Origin: Acrocarpospora corrugata
Lineage (GTDB): Bacteria; Actinomycetota; Actinomycetes; Streptosporangiales; Streptosporangiaceae
Assembly (NCBI RefSeq): GCF_009687845.1
Contig: NZ_BLAD01000036.1
Span: forward strand, 62,001-126,000
Direction: 5' to 3'
DNA: 64,000 nt
Shown here: positions 7,472 through 16,518 of the stretch, one piece after another
Numbering within the stretch: the stretch's first letter is position 1
Layout of the letters: each line of letters starts with the position of its first letter
Notes under the pieces: model-generated
What the model was told of the DNA's origin: nothing
The model's database searches: none
What the model saw: only the letters and a program-made list of their open reading frames with translations
Made by a program: the position numbers and the translations under genes

Positions 7472-9015
7472 AGCCGAGCGCCCGGGTCGGCCGGCGCAAC
7501 TACCTGGAATTCTGGGCGCTGACCAACCTGGCGCCCCTCTGGCGGCTAATCCGGCTGGTCCGGCCGCTGCACGCCGCGGTCAACAGGTTCCTGGTGAACC
7601 GGCTGGTGATGAAGCTGCCCGTCCGGCCCAATCCGCTGAGCACGAAGGCCAGGTACACCTCCTGGGAGTCGCTCACCGACCGCACCTTCGACAGCCGCCA
7701 CCTGCCGCCGGTGCCGCCGTCCACGTCGGCGCCCGCGCCGGCCGAGGTCGCGGAGCTGTTCCGGCGCGACGGCCGGACAATGAACTGCCCGCGCTCGACC
7801 GTGCTGTTCGCGTATTTCGCGCAGTGGTTCACCGACGGCTTCCTGCGCGGCGACATGAGCATCCCGCGCGATCCGCGCAAGAACAGCTCCAACCACGAGA
7901 TCGACCTCAACCAGCTGTACGGGCTCACGCCGGCGGTCACGGCCGCGCTGCGGACCGGGTCGGGGGGCCTGCTCAAGAGCCAGGTGGTGAACGGGGGCGA
8001 GTTCCCGCCGTACCTGTGCGAGCTGGGGCGGATCAAGGACGAGTTCGCGCCGCTGAACGTGATCCGGTTCGACGACATCCCGTTCGGGGCGCGGGACGCG
8101 CTGTTCGCCTGCGGCAGCGACCGGGCCAACCTGCACATCGGCTTCACCATGCTGACCACGCTGTTCCTGCGCGAGCACAACCGGGTGGCCAGGCTGCTGG
8201 CGGAGCGGTATCCGGGCTGGGACGACGAGCGGCTCTTCCAGACCAGCAGGAACATTCTCGTGGTGCTGCTCATCAAGATCGTCCTTGAGGAGTACATCAA
8301 CCACATCACGCCCACGCTGTTCCGGGTGGCGCTGGATCCGGCCGTGTCCAGGAAGGCGATCTGGACGCGGACCAACCACATGGCGATCGAGTTCAACCTG
8401 CTGTACCGCTGGCACAGCCTGATCCCGTCGGTGCTGCTCGCGGGTGGCCAGGAGCGTCCGCTGGGCGACACGATGGCCGGGAACCGGCTGCTGCCCGAGT
8501 GCGGGATCGGCCCGCTGTTCGAGGACGCGGCCAGCCAGCGCGCGGGGCGGATCGGCCTGTTCAACACCGATCCCGACCTGCTGCACGTCGAGGTGATGAG
8601 CGTCGCGGAGGGGCGGGCGGTGGAGCTGGCCTCCTTCAACGACTACCGCGCGTACTGCGGTTTCCCGCGGTTGAAGTCGTTCGCGGAGGTGTCCGCCGAT
8701 CCGAGGGTGCAGCGCGGGCTGGCGGCGCTGTATCCGAGCGTGGACGACATCGACTTCTATACCGGGATCTTCGCGGAGGATCCGCTGCCGGGGTCGCTGC
8801 TCTCGCCGGTCATGCAGCGGATCATCACGGTGGACGCGTTCTCGCAGGCGTATGCGAATCCGCTGCTGTCGCCGCAGGTGTTCGGGCCTGAGACCTTCTC
8901 CCCCACCGGGATGGAGATCATCGGGGCGACGGGGTCGCTGGCGGACGTGCTGAACCGCAACCTGCCGGAGGCGACCCGGCGTTACCAGGCGCGGATGACG
9001 CATGAGCGGAGCTGA
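7468..9015 (+). CDS. Cyclooxygenase-like animal heme peroxidase (fatty acid dioxygenase)
   Basis: 515 residues, starting at GTG 7468 in a GTGA overlap with the P450 stop. It resembles prostaglandin H synthase over most of its length: EIDLNQLYG, TLFLREHNRVA, GWDDERLFQTSR and IVLEEYINHI. EFNLLYRWHSLIP carries Tyr313 and His316, matching the radical tyrosine (Tyr385) and proximal heme histidine (His388) of sheep COX-1. In the distal motif FAQWFTDGF the glutamine (Q119, matching Gln203) is kept, but the distal histidine (His207) is replaced by Asp123. Peroxidase activity is therefore probably altered while tyrosyl-radical oxygenation of a fatty acid remains plausible. No signal peptide is evident. 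The 3' end overlaps the hydrolase by 14 bases. Confidence 0.9.
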   Translation: MKPSARVGRRNYLEFWALTNLAPLWRLIRLVRPLHAAVNRFLVNRLVMKLPVRPNPLSTKARYTSWESLTDRTFDSRHLPPVPPSTSAPAPAEVAELFRRDGRTMNCPRSTVLFAYFAQWFTDGFLRGDMSIPRDPRKNSSNHEIDLNQLYGLTPAVTAALRTGSGGLLKSQVVNGGEFPPYLCELGRIKDEFAPLNVIRFDDIPFGARDALFACGSDRANLHIGFTMLTTLFLREHNRVARLLAERYPGWDDERLFQTSRNILVVLLIKIVLEEYINHITPTLFRVALDPAVSRKAIWTRTNHMAIEFNLLYRWHSLIPSVLLAGGQERPLGDTMAGNRLLPECGIGPLFEDAASQRAGRIGLFNTDPDLLHVEVMSVAEGRAVELASFNDYRAYCGFPRLKSFAEVSADPRVQRGLAALYPSVDDIDFYTGIFAEDPLPGSLLSPVMQRIITVDAFSQAYANPLLSPQVFGPETFSPTGMEIIGATGSLADVLNRNLPEATRRYQARMTHERS

Positions 9016-10381
9016 CGAGCCGAAAGACCGGCGGCGGCTGCTTCAGGTCGCCGCCGAGCTCGTCGCGGTGGCCGAACAGATCGAAGCCGTCTCGGTCCGG
9101 GCCACGGCGGCGCTGACGCGGGAGCTCAGGCCGGGCGCGCTGCTGCGGGCCGTGCCGGGGTTCCGGCCGCAGCGCCGTCTGTTCCGGGCGCTCACGCGGC
9201 GTGCTGGGCTGGGGATCGCCTTCTCCGGGGGGCCGCTCGGGCGGCCGATCGCCAGGCTCTCCGGGCTGGCGGGGCCTGGCAGGCTGGCGGTGCACGTGTT
9301 GGTGCTGTCGCTGCGCCTGCGGATCGCGGCGGTCGAGCTCAGTCATCCGGAGGTGGCCCGCGATCCCGTGCTACGGCGGCTGATCGAGGCGATCTCCCAG
9401 GATCGGGATGTGGCGGCGGCCCGCGCGCTGCGCGCCCTGTTCAAGGATCGGGGGGCCGAGGACGCGCTGAGCGCGATCGCGCCCATGTTCGGCGAGATCC
9501 TGGCGCTGCGCGCCCTGCTGGACGAGAACCCGTTCAACGACGCCGTCGGCTGGGCGATGGCCACCGGGAAGTGCGTCATGAACACCGACCCCATCCTCGG
9601 GATCACCACCCGCGTCATGTCCTCGATGGACCGGGGCGTCGGGGCCGCCCTGCCCACGGAGCCCACCCCCGAGGAGATCGCCCGGCTCCGCACCGGGCAC
9701 TCCATCGTGGCCATTCTCCGCAACATCGACGCCATCGGGACCGACGGCCGGGTTCTCCTCCAGAGCGTGCTGGGGCCCGACGACGTGGTGAGATATGTAG
9801 TTCAAGCGCCCGGTATGCGGCCCGGCGGCCCTCGCAACGACTCCCCGCAGGACCTGGTGGGGGCCTTCCGGAACACCGTGCTGCACGCCTCGCCGTACAC
9901 GGGGGCGCTGAAGGACGCGATCGACCAGTTCGGCGTCCCGGACGGGGCGGAGATCGCCCTCGTCGGGCACAGCGCCGGCGGCTCCGCCGTCATGAACCTC
10001 GCCCAGGATCCCGGCTTCTGCGGCCGCTACCGCGTCACCCACGTCATCGCGGCCGGCTCCCCCATCGACTTCAAGACCCCCGCCGACCCGCGCACCTGGA
10101 TCTCCTCCATCACCAACCAGCACGACCTGATCCCCGTCCTGGACGGCCAGGGCTCCGGCACCTGCTTCGACCTCCACCCCACCTGGTACACGGTCGACTA
10201 CGCCGACGCCACCCACCGTTTCCCGCTCTGCCACAGCGTCGCCCAGTACGCCGCCAACCTGGCCGGCGACCTCCCCGAAGCCCGCGGCCACATCGACGCC
10301 CAGCTCACCCCCTACCGGGGCTCCCTGATCCGCTCCCAGCTCTACCTCATGCTCGACCACCCGCCGAAGGACCCGCCATGA
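9002..10381 (+). CDS. Alpha/beta-hydrolase, lipase-like (GHSAGG)
   Basis: 459 residues. The catalytic domain is C-terminal: the nucleophile elbow GHSAGG near residue 322 is followed by plausible acid and histidine positions (HDLIPVLDG, DATHRFPLCH). The first ~200 residues are helical with some hydrophobic stretches and match nothing I recognise. It overlaps the peroxidase gene by 14 bases and the next small gene by ATGA, so it belongs to the same operon. In a fatty-acid oxygenation pathway it could release the acyl substrate from lipid or hydrolyse a product ester. That role is inferred from position. Confidence 0.7.
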   Translation: MSGADEPKDRRRLLQVAAELVAVAEQIEAVSVRATAALTRELRPGALLRAVPGFRPQRRLFRALTRRAGLGIAFSGGPLGRPIARLSGLAGPGRLAVHVLVLSLRLRIAAVELSHPEVARDPVLRRLIEAISQDRDVAAARALRALFKDRGAEDALSAIAPMFGEILALRALLDENPFNDAVGWAMATGKCVMNTDPILGITTRVMSSMDRGVGAALPTEPTPEEIARLRTGHSIVAILRNIDAIGTDGRVLLQSVLGPDDVVRYVVQAPGMRPGGPRNDSPQDLVGAFRNTVLHASPYTGALKDAIDQFGVPDGAEIALVGHSAGGSAVMNLAQDPGFCGRYRVTHVIAAGSPIDFKTPADPRTWISSITNQHDLIPVLDGQGSGTCFDLHPTWYTVDYADATHRFPLCHSVAQYAANLAGDLPEARGHIDAQLTPYRGSLIRSQLYLMLDHPPKDPP

Positions 10382-10581
10382 CCCACGACGCCGACACCCT
10401 GGAGACCTGCGCCACCACCCTCACCACCCTGGCCGACCGCCTCACCGAGGACCCGGCCGTCCCCCCATGGCTCCAGACCGCCATCCGCGCCTACGCCACC
10501 CGCTGCCGCATCGCCGCCGCCGACCTGACCGCGGCCGAGTCGCCAGGCGACCTCAATGGCGCGCAAGAAGAGGGCCGATAA
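10378..10581 (+). CDS. Small hypothetical protein, last gene of the oxygenase operon
   Basis: A 67-residue acidic, mostly helical protein starting at ATG 10378, which overlaps the hydrolase stop codon (ATGA) and so is probably translationally coupled. Its composition has the codon bias of neighbouring genes. No motif, signal peptide or membrane segment is seen. Function unknown; its position suggests an accessory to the upstream enzymes. Confidence 0.5.
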   Translation: MTHDADTLETCATTLTTLADRLTEDPAVPPWLQTAIRAYATRCRIAAADLTAAESPGDLNGAQEEGR

Positions 10582-10615
10582 CGCTGAACACGGGAAGAGA
10601 AACCCGCCGGCCGGT

Positions 10616-10825
10616 TCACTCCATAATCTTGTGCAGTCCCATGGCGACCGCGCCGGCCGCGGCCAGTCCGGTGACGGCGGCGAGCGGAATCGGAATACCG
10701 CCGAGCGCGCAGAGGCCCGCGATGATCAGTCCTATGACAACGCTGGCAAGCAAAATCACAACGGCCCTGGAGGTTAACAACGGGCCCGGCTGATGAGGGC
10801 GATCATCGCCACTGGGTAGCGTCAC
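10616..10825 (-). CDS. Small two-helix membrane protein
   Basis: A 69-residue protein starting at GTG 10825, with GAGGAG about seven bases upstream on the minus strand. After a polar 20-residue N-terminus come two hydrophobic segments, AVVILLASVVIGLIIAGL and IPLAAVTGLAAAGAVAMGL, and a short HKIME tail. The frame is open further upstream but without coding character. The topology is like small holin-like or stress membrane proteins, but no family is recognised. It is convergent with the oxygenase operon. Confidence 0.5.
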   Translation of the reverse strand: MTLPSGDDRPHQPGPLLTSRAVVILLASVVIGLIIAGLCALGGIPIPLAAVTGLAAAGAVAMGLHKIME

Positions 10826-11280
10826 GGAGGGCTCCTCTCCATTTCGATCGAGTGCTGGCAACGGGGCAACCTCCCTGCCAGGGAGCGTTGCCCACCAAGA
10901 ACCGCGGCTGAAGCACGCGAAGACACTTGGACCGGCGACGTCATCGGCGCGCAGCCGTGCCGCCCACATCCTTGAGGACAGGCCGGATTCTAACAGCGTG
11001 ATCGGACCGCCGATCAGGCCCTAGAGGTCCAGCACAACTTTCTATTTGCACGTGCATCCTCACATGCATCCGCAAGCACGGAAGATAGCACAGATTCTGC
11101 TATTTCGGCCTAGACAAGAGAAAAATAAAGATTCTTTACATTTGAAGCTTAAACGGAATTAGGTTTCCGACCCCGACCATGAGAAATGCGGCGAAAGCGG
11201 CCTATGGGATTAATCCGCTCGAATTTCGGGCAGCCGATTCTCATAACTCCCTGGCACAGCCGCAGAGATCGAGCCATTAA
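10826..11280. other. AT-rich intergenic region with a possible short open frame
   Basis: About 455 bases without a long gene, noticeably AT-rich between 11040 and 11280. A 33-codon frame starting at ATG 11179 and ending TAA 11280 reads MRNAAKAAYGINPLEF at its start; it has a weak ribosome site and near-neutral GC3, so coding is doubtful. ATGAGAA (11179-11185) and TTCTCAT also form a 7-bp inverted repeat around it, so a folded RNA is an alternative. TTTACA at 11135-11140 could be a -35 element. Confidence 0.3.
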
Positions 11281-13667
11281 TTAGCGCGGTGAGCGCAGGC
11301 GGAGGTCGTACAGGTCGGAGGGGGAGATGGGCATTCGGTCGATCGGGAAGCCTTCGGCGTCCTCGATGGCGGCGGCGATGACGGCGGAGACCGGGATGAC
11401 GCCCGCTTCGCCGGCGCCCTTGATGCCCAGGGGGTTCAGGGGGGACGGGGTTTCGAGGTGGTCGGTCTCGATGTGCGGGATCTCGGTCGCGTACGGCATG
11501 AGGAAGTCCATGAACGAGGCGTTCAGGAGCTGGCCGTGCTCGTCGTAGACCATCTTCTCGTAGAGGGCGCCGCCGACGCCCTGGGCGACGCCGCCGTGGA
11601 TCTGGCCCTCCACCAGCATGGGGTTGATCATTTTGCCGCAGTCGTGGACGACGGCGTAGCGGAGGATGCGGATCTCGGCCGTCTCCGGGTCGGTTTCGAC
11701 GATGGCGGCGTGCATGCCGGAGGCGAAGGTGGAGCGGATGGGTGAGTAGTAGCCCTTGCCTTCGAGGCCGGGCTCCTCGCCCTCGGCGACGGGCGGGCGG
11801 TCCATGCTGCCGGTGGTCGCGAACTGGGTGGCGCGTTTGGCCTCTTCGTCGAAGGCGTACCTGAGCGGGTTGGAGAGGACGGCGACGGTGGCGAGCGGGA
11901 TGGAGGCGGCGGGTGAGCCGACGACGTGAACCACGCCGTCGGTGATCTCCAGGTCGCGGGGGTCGGCTTCGAGGGCGTCGGCGGCCACCCGCAGGGCCTT
12001 CTCGCGGACCTTGCGGCAGGCCAGGGCGATGGCGTTGCCGCTCATCACGGCGGCGCGGGAGGCGAAGGTGCCGACGGCGTAGCCGAAGCGGCGGGTGTCG
12101 CCGGTGACGACGGAGACGCGTTCGATCGGGACGCCGAGTTCGGTGGCGGCGATCTGGGCGAAGACGGTCTCGTGGCCCTGGCCCTGGGAGGTGAGCCCGG
12201 TGGAGACGTGCACCCGGCCGTCGGAGGTGATCTGGATGTGGCCGCCCTCGTACGGGCCGACGCCGGTGCCTTCCACGTAGCAGCCGAGCCCGATGCCGAG
12301 CCGCCGCCCTTCGGCCCGCGCGGACTCCCGCAGCGCGGGGAACTCGTCCCAGCCGATCAGGTCCTTCAGCTTGCGCAGCGATTCGGGATAGTCGCCGCTG
12401 TCGTAGATGAGCGGCCGGCCGTCCTGGAAGATCAGCCCCTGGTCGTAGGGGAACTGGTCGGGCTGGATGAAGTTGGCGGCCCGGACGTCGGCGCGGTCGA
12501 GCCCCAGCTTCTGGGCGATCTTGTCCATCGTGCGTTCCATGCAGAACACGCCCTGCGGCCGCCCGGCCCCCCGGTACGGCGTCACCTGCACGGTATTCGT
12601 ATAGATCGAGGAGAACTCGACCCGATAGGCCCCGATCCGGTACGGCCCCAGCAGCTGCGTCGACGTGATGATCGGCACGATGATCCCGTACGGGGTGTAC
12701 GCGCCGTGATCATGCAGAATCTCGACCGACAGCCCCAGCACCCGCCCGGCGTCGTCGAACCCCACCTGGACGTGCTGGATCTGGGCCCGCTCGTGCGCAC
12801 TGGAGATGAAGTGCTCCCGCCGGTCCTCCGTCCACTTGATCTCCTGGTTGAGCAGCCGGGCGGCCCACGGCACCAGCACCTCCTCCGGCCACGGGTGCAC
12901 GATCTTGACCCCGAACCCGCCGCCGACGTCGGGCGCGATCACCTCGACCTTGGGCAGCGGCAGCCCCAGCTTGGCGGCGATCGCCATCCGCACGCTGGTG
13001 GAGGTCTGGGTGGAGGAGTACACGCGGAGCGATTCGTCGTCGGCGTCCCACCGGGCGTACACGCCCTTGCCTTCCAGCGGCATGCAGGCGCTGCGCTCGA
13101 TGTCGAGGCGGAACGCGAGCGTGTGCGGCGCGGCCGCGATGGCTTCGGCGGCGGACTGCCCGCCGGCGGAGGGGACCTCCTGGACCAGGTGCGCTCCCAC
13201 GTTGCCGGGCACGTCCTGGTGCACCAGATGGGTGCTGGAGACGGCTTCCTCCAGGCCGACGACCGGCTTGAAGTACTCGTAGCCGATCTCGATCAGCGAG
13301 CAGATGTCCTCGGCCAGGTAGCGATCGCGGGCGACCACCATCACGATCGGCTCGCCGACGTGCCGGACGATGTCGCGGGCCAGCGGGTAGGCGGTGCGGC
13401 CGTGGGTGAGCGCCGGATGCGGGATGAGCAGCGGCAGCGGCTCGGCGACCCCGGCGGGCAGGTCCTCCCAGGTGTAGATGGCGACCAGGCCCGCCACCTC
13501 CAGCGCGGCGTCCACGTCGATGCTGGTGATCCGGGCGTGCGCGTGCGGGGAGCGGACGAAGGCGGCGGCCAGCGCCTGCTGCCCGAGGTCGTCCAGGAAC
13601 CGGCCTTCGCCGCTGACCAGGCGGGCGTCCTCGCGCCGCCGGACCGGTTCGCCGAAGAGCTTGGTGG

Positions 13668-13671
<4 letters not shown>
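11281..13671 (-). CDS. Molybdenum hydroxylase large subunit (xanthine dehydrogenase family)
   Basis: 796 residues. The start is GTG 13671, overlapping the stop of the iron-sulfur subunit gene (GTGA). It begins with the aldehyde oxidase/xanthine dehydrogenase hammerhead domain (GEPVRRREDARLVSGEGRF) and continues into the molybdopterin-binding domains: DVGGGFGVK, the active-site loop PYRGAGRPQG, and near the end IKGAGEAGVIP, where the glutamate is the catalytic base of the family. The loop is of the RGAGR (form II) type, not the AYxCSFR of true CO dehydrogenase. It forms a heterotrimer with the two upstream genes. The purine/ureide neighbours suggest a purine or related N-heterocycle as substrate, but sequence alone does not decide. 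Confidence 0.88.
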
Positions 13672-14136
<465 letters not shown>

Positions 14137-14144
<8 letters not shown>

Positions 14145-14985
14145 CGGCCGCCGCCTTCAGCGCGCGTTCCACCAGCACCCCGGTCAGGTGCCGCCGATAG
14201 TCCGCCGTCGCGTGAATGTCCGCCTCCGGTTCGATCCGATCCTGTACGGCCGCCACCACCGCCCGCCAGTCCACCGAGGCCACCGGCCGGTTGCCGCACT
14301 CGCCGGTGACCTCGACCACCACGGGCACGGGGCCGACGCTGACGCACACCACCTTGGCGGCGGTGATCCGCAGGTCGTCGAGCCGGACGGCGGCGGCCAC
14401 CCCGGCCATCGCGTAGTCGCCGTGCCTGCGCGCCACCTCGATGAAGGAGGTGCCGCCGTCCCAGGCAGGGAAGAAGGCGGAGACGGCCAGTTCGCCCGGC
14501 CGGGTGGCGGACTCCATCGGGCCGGTGAAGAAGTCGGCGGCGGCGACCTCGCGCTCGCCGGTGGCGGCGGCCAGCCGTACCGAGCCGCCGAGCAGGGCCA
14601 GCACGGCCGGGAGTTCGGCGGAGGGGTCGGCGTGCACGAGGCTGCCGACGATGGTGCCGCGGTTACGGATGACCGGGTGCGCGACCAGTTTGAGCGCCTG
14701 CCGGAGCAGGGGCTGCGCGAGGCACGCGGCGGCGGAACGCTCCACCTGGGCGTGCCGGGCCAGCGCCCCGACCCGGACGCCGGTCGCGTCCGTCTGGATC
14801 TCGCCGAGCCCGGCCACCCGGTTGATGTCGACCAGGTGGGCCGGGGCGGCGAGCCGCATGTTGAGCAGGGGGATCAGGCTCTGGCCTCCGGCCAGCACCT
14901 TTCCGTGCGCGCCCACCTCGGCGAGGACCTCTACGGCCTCCCGCACCGAGGTGGGCGCGTGATAGTCGAACGGCGGCGGTTTCAC
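14137..14985 (-). CDS. Molybdenum hydroxylase FAD-binding subunit
   Basis: 282 residues. The N-terminal motif AGGQSLIPLLNMRLA and the later RNRGTIVGSLVHADPSAELP are the FAD-binding signatures of CoxM/XdhB-type subunits. A C-terminal CO-dehydrogenase flavoprotein domain follows. First gene of the hydroxylase operon, it is separated from the upstream permease gene on the same strand by only 38 bases, so transporter and enzyme may be cotranscribed. Confidence 0.92.
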
Positions 14986-15023
14986 GAAAGTCGTTCTACT
15001 CCGATCGCGTTACGGATAAAGGC

Positions 15024-16361
15024 TCAACCCGTGGAATTTTTCGCCACCTCCGCGGGCGACAGCGCGCGCAGCAGGTGGTAGCCGCCGAGCACGACGATCG
15101 TGCCGAGGGCGATGCCCGCGAGCGAGAAGTCCCCGGTGATCGCGTGGCTCACCGGGCCGATGGCCAGGATGATGCCCGCTCCGATGGGAAGCATGTTCAC
15201 CGGGTCGGCGAAGTCCACCTTGTTCTCCACCCAGATCTTCGCGCCGAGCAGGCCGATCATGCCGTACAGGATGACCGTGATGCCGCCGAGCACGCCGCCG
15301 GGGGTGGCGTAGACGAGCGCGCCGAACTTGGGCACCAGGCCGAGCAGGATGGCGATGACGCCGGCGATGTAGTAGGCGGCGGTGGAGTAGACCCGGGTCG
15401 CCGCCATGACGCCGATGTTCTCCGCGTAGGTGGTGGTGGGCGAGCCGCCGACGGCCGAGGTGAGCGCGGTGCCCACGCCGTCGCCGATGATGGCGCGGCC
15501 GATGTAGGGGTCCACGTCGGTCTTGGTCATCTCACCGACCGCCTTGACGTGGCCGATGTTCTCGGCGATCAGCGCGATCACCGCGGGCAGCACCAGCACG
15601 ATGGCCGACACCTGGAAGGTCGGCGCGTGGAAGCTGGGCAGCCCGAACCAGTCGGCGGTGCCGACCGAGTCCAGGTTGACCCGGGGGTGGGTGTCGACCT
15701 GGCCGGTGGCCGCGTTGAGCGCGGTGATGTTCCCGAAGACCTGGTCGGCGACCCAGGACAGGACGAAGCCGAAGACCAGGCCGAGCAGGATGCCGATCCG
15801 GCCGAGGAAGCCGCGGAACAGCGCGATGATCATGAAGGTGGCGATCATCGTGATCAGCGCGATCCAGTGGTCCTGCGGCCAGTAGACGTCGGCCACCACG
15901 TACGCCAGGCCGAAGCCGATCAGCATGACCACCGCGCCGGTCACCACCGGCGGGAAGATCTTGTGGATGATCTGGACACCGAGGTAGTGGATGGCCACCC
16001 CGCACAGCGCCAGCACGACGCCGGCCACCAGAATGGCGCCGGTGACGGTCGCGCTGTCGCCCTGCGCGGCCCGGATCGCGATCACACCGCCCACGAACGA
16101 CGCCGAGGTGCCCAGGTAGCTGGGGACCTTGCCCTGCACGATCAGCAGGAACAGGATCGTCGCGACACCCGACATCATCACCGCGACGTTCGGGTCCAAG
16201 CCCATGATCACCGGGAACACGAACGTGGCGCCGAACATGGCGATCACATGCTGCGCGCCGAAGCCGAGCATGCGTGGCCAGGACAGGCGTTCGTCCGGCT
16301 TGACGACCTCACCAGGGGCGAGGCCGCGTCCCTCGCCGTGCACTTTCCAGCCGAAAGCCAT
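15024..16361 (-). CDS. NCS2-family nucleobase permease (uracil/xanthine)
   Basis: 445 residues with about 14 hydrophobic segments. NCS2 hallmarks are present: PVIMGLDPNVAVMMSG, the substrate-site AENIGHVKAVGEMT and GGSPTTTYAENIGVMA. The last resembles UraA more than the xanthine-specific PbuX group, so uracil, xanthine or urate are all possible substrates. It imports a nucleobase with protons. It is transcribed toward the hydroxylase subunits and lies downstream of the PucR regulator gene on the same strand. Confidence 0.88.
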   Translation of the reverse strand: MAFGWKVHGEGRGLAPGEVVKPDERLSWPRMLGFGAQHVIAMFGATFVFPVIMGLDPNVAVMMSGVATILFLLIVQGKVPSYLGTSASFVGGVIAIRAAQGDSATVTGAILVAGVVLALCGVAIHYLGVQIIHKIFPPVVTGAVVMLIGFGLAYVVADVYWPQDHWIALITMIATFMIIALFRGFLGRIGILLGLVFGFVLSWVADQVFGNITALNAATGQVDTHPRVNLDSVGTADWFGLPSFHAPTFQVSAIVLVLPAVIALIAENIGHVKAVGEMTKTDVDPYIGRAIIGDGVGTALTSAVGGSPTTTYAENIGVMAATRVYSTAAYYIAGVIAILLGLVPKFGALVYATPGGVLGGITVILYGMIGLLGAKIWVENKVDFADPVNMLPIGAGIILAIGPVSHAITGDFSLAGIALGTIVVLGGYHLLRALSPAEVAKNSTG

Positions 16362-16518
16362 GTGAGCCCCTTTACTTGCCTGGGCCGACGTCCGGTGGCC
16401 ACCCCGCGGGCATCCCAGCGCGGCATTTCTGGTTCACGGGCCTCCTACCAGGCCCGTTGCGGGCACATTAGGACTGTGATCGCCGTTGCACACGGGCATC
16501 ATCTGCCAAACCGCGTGG

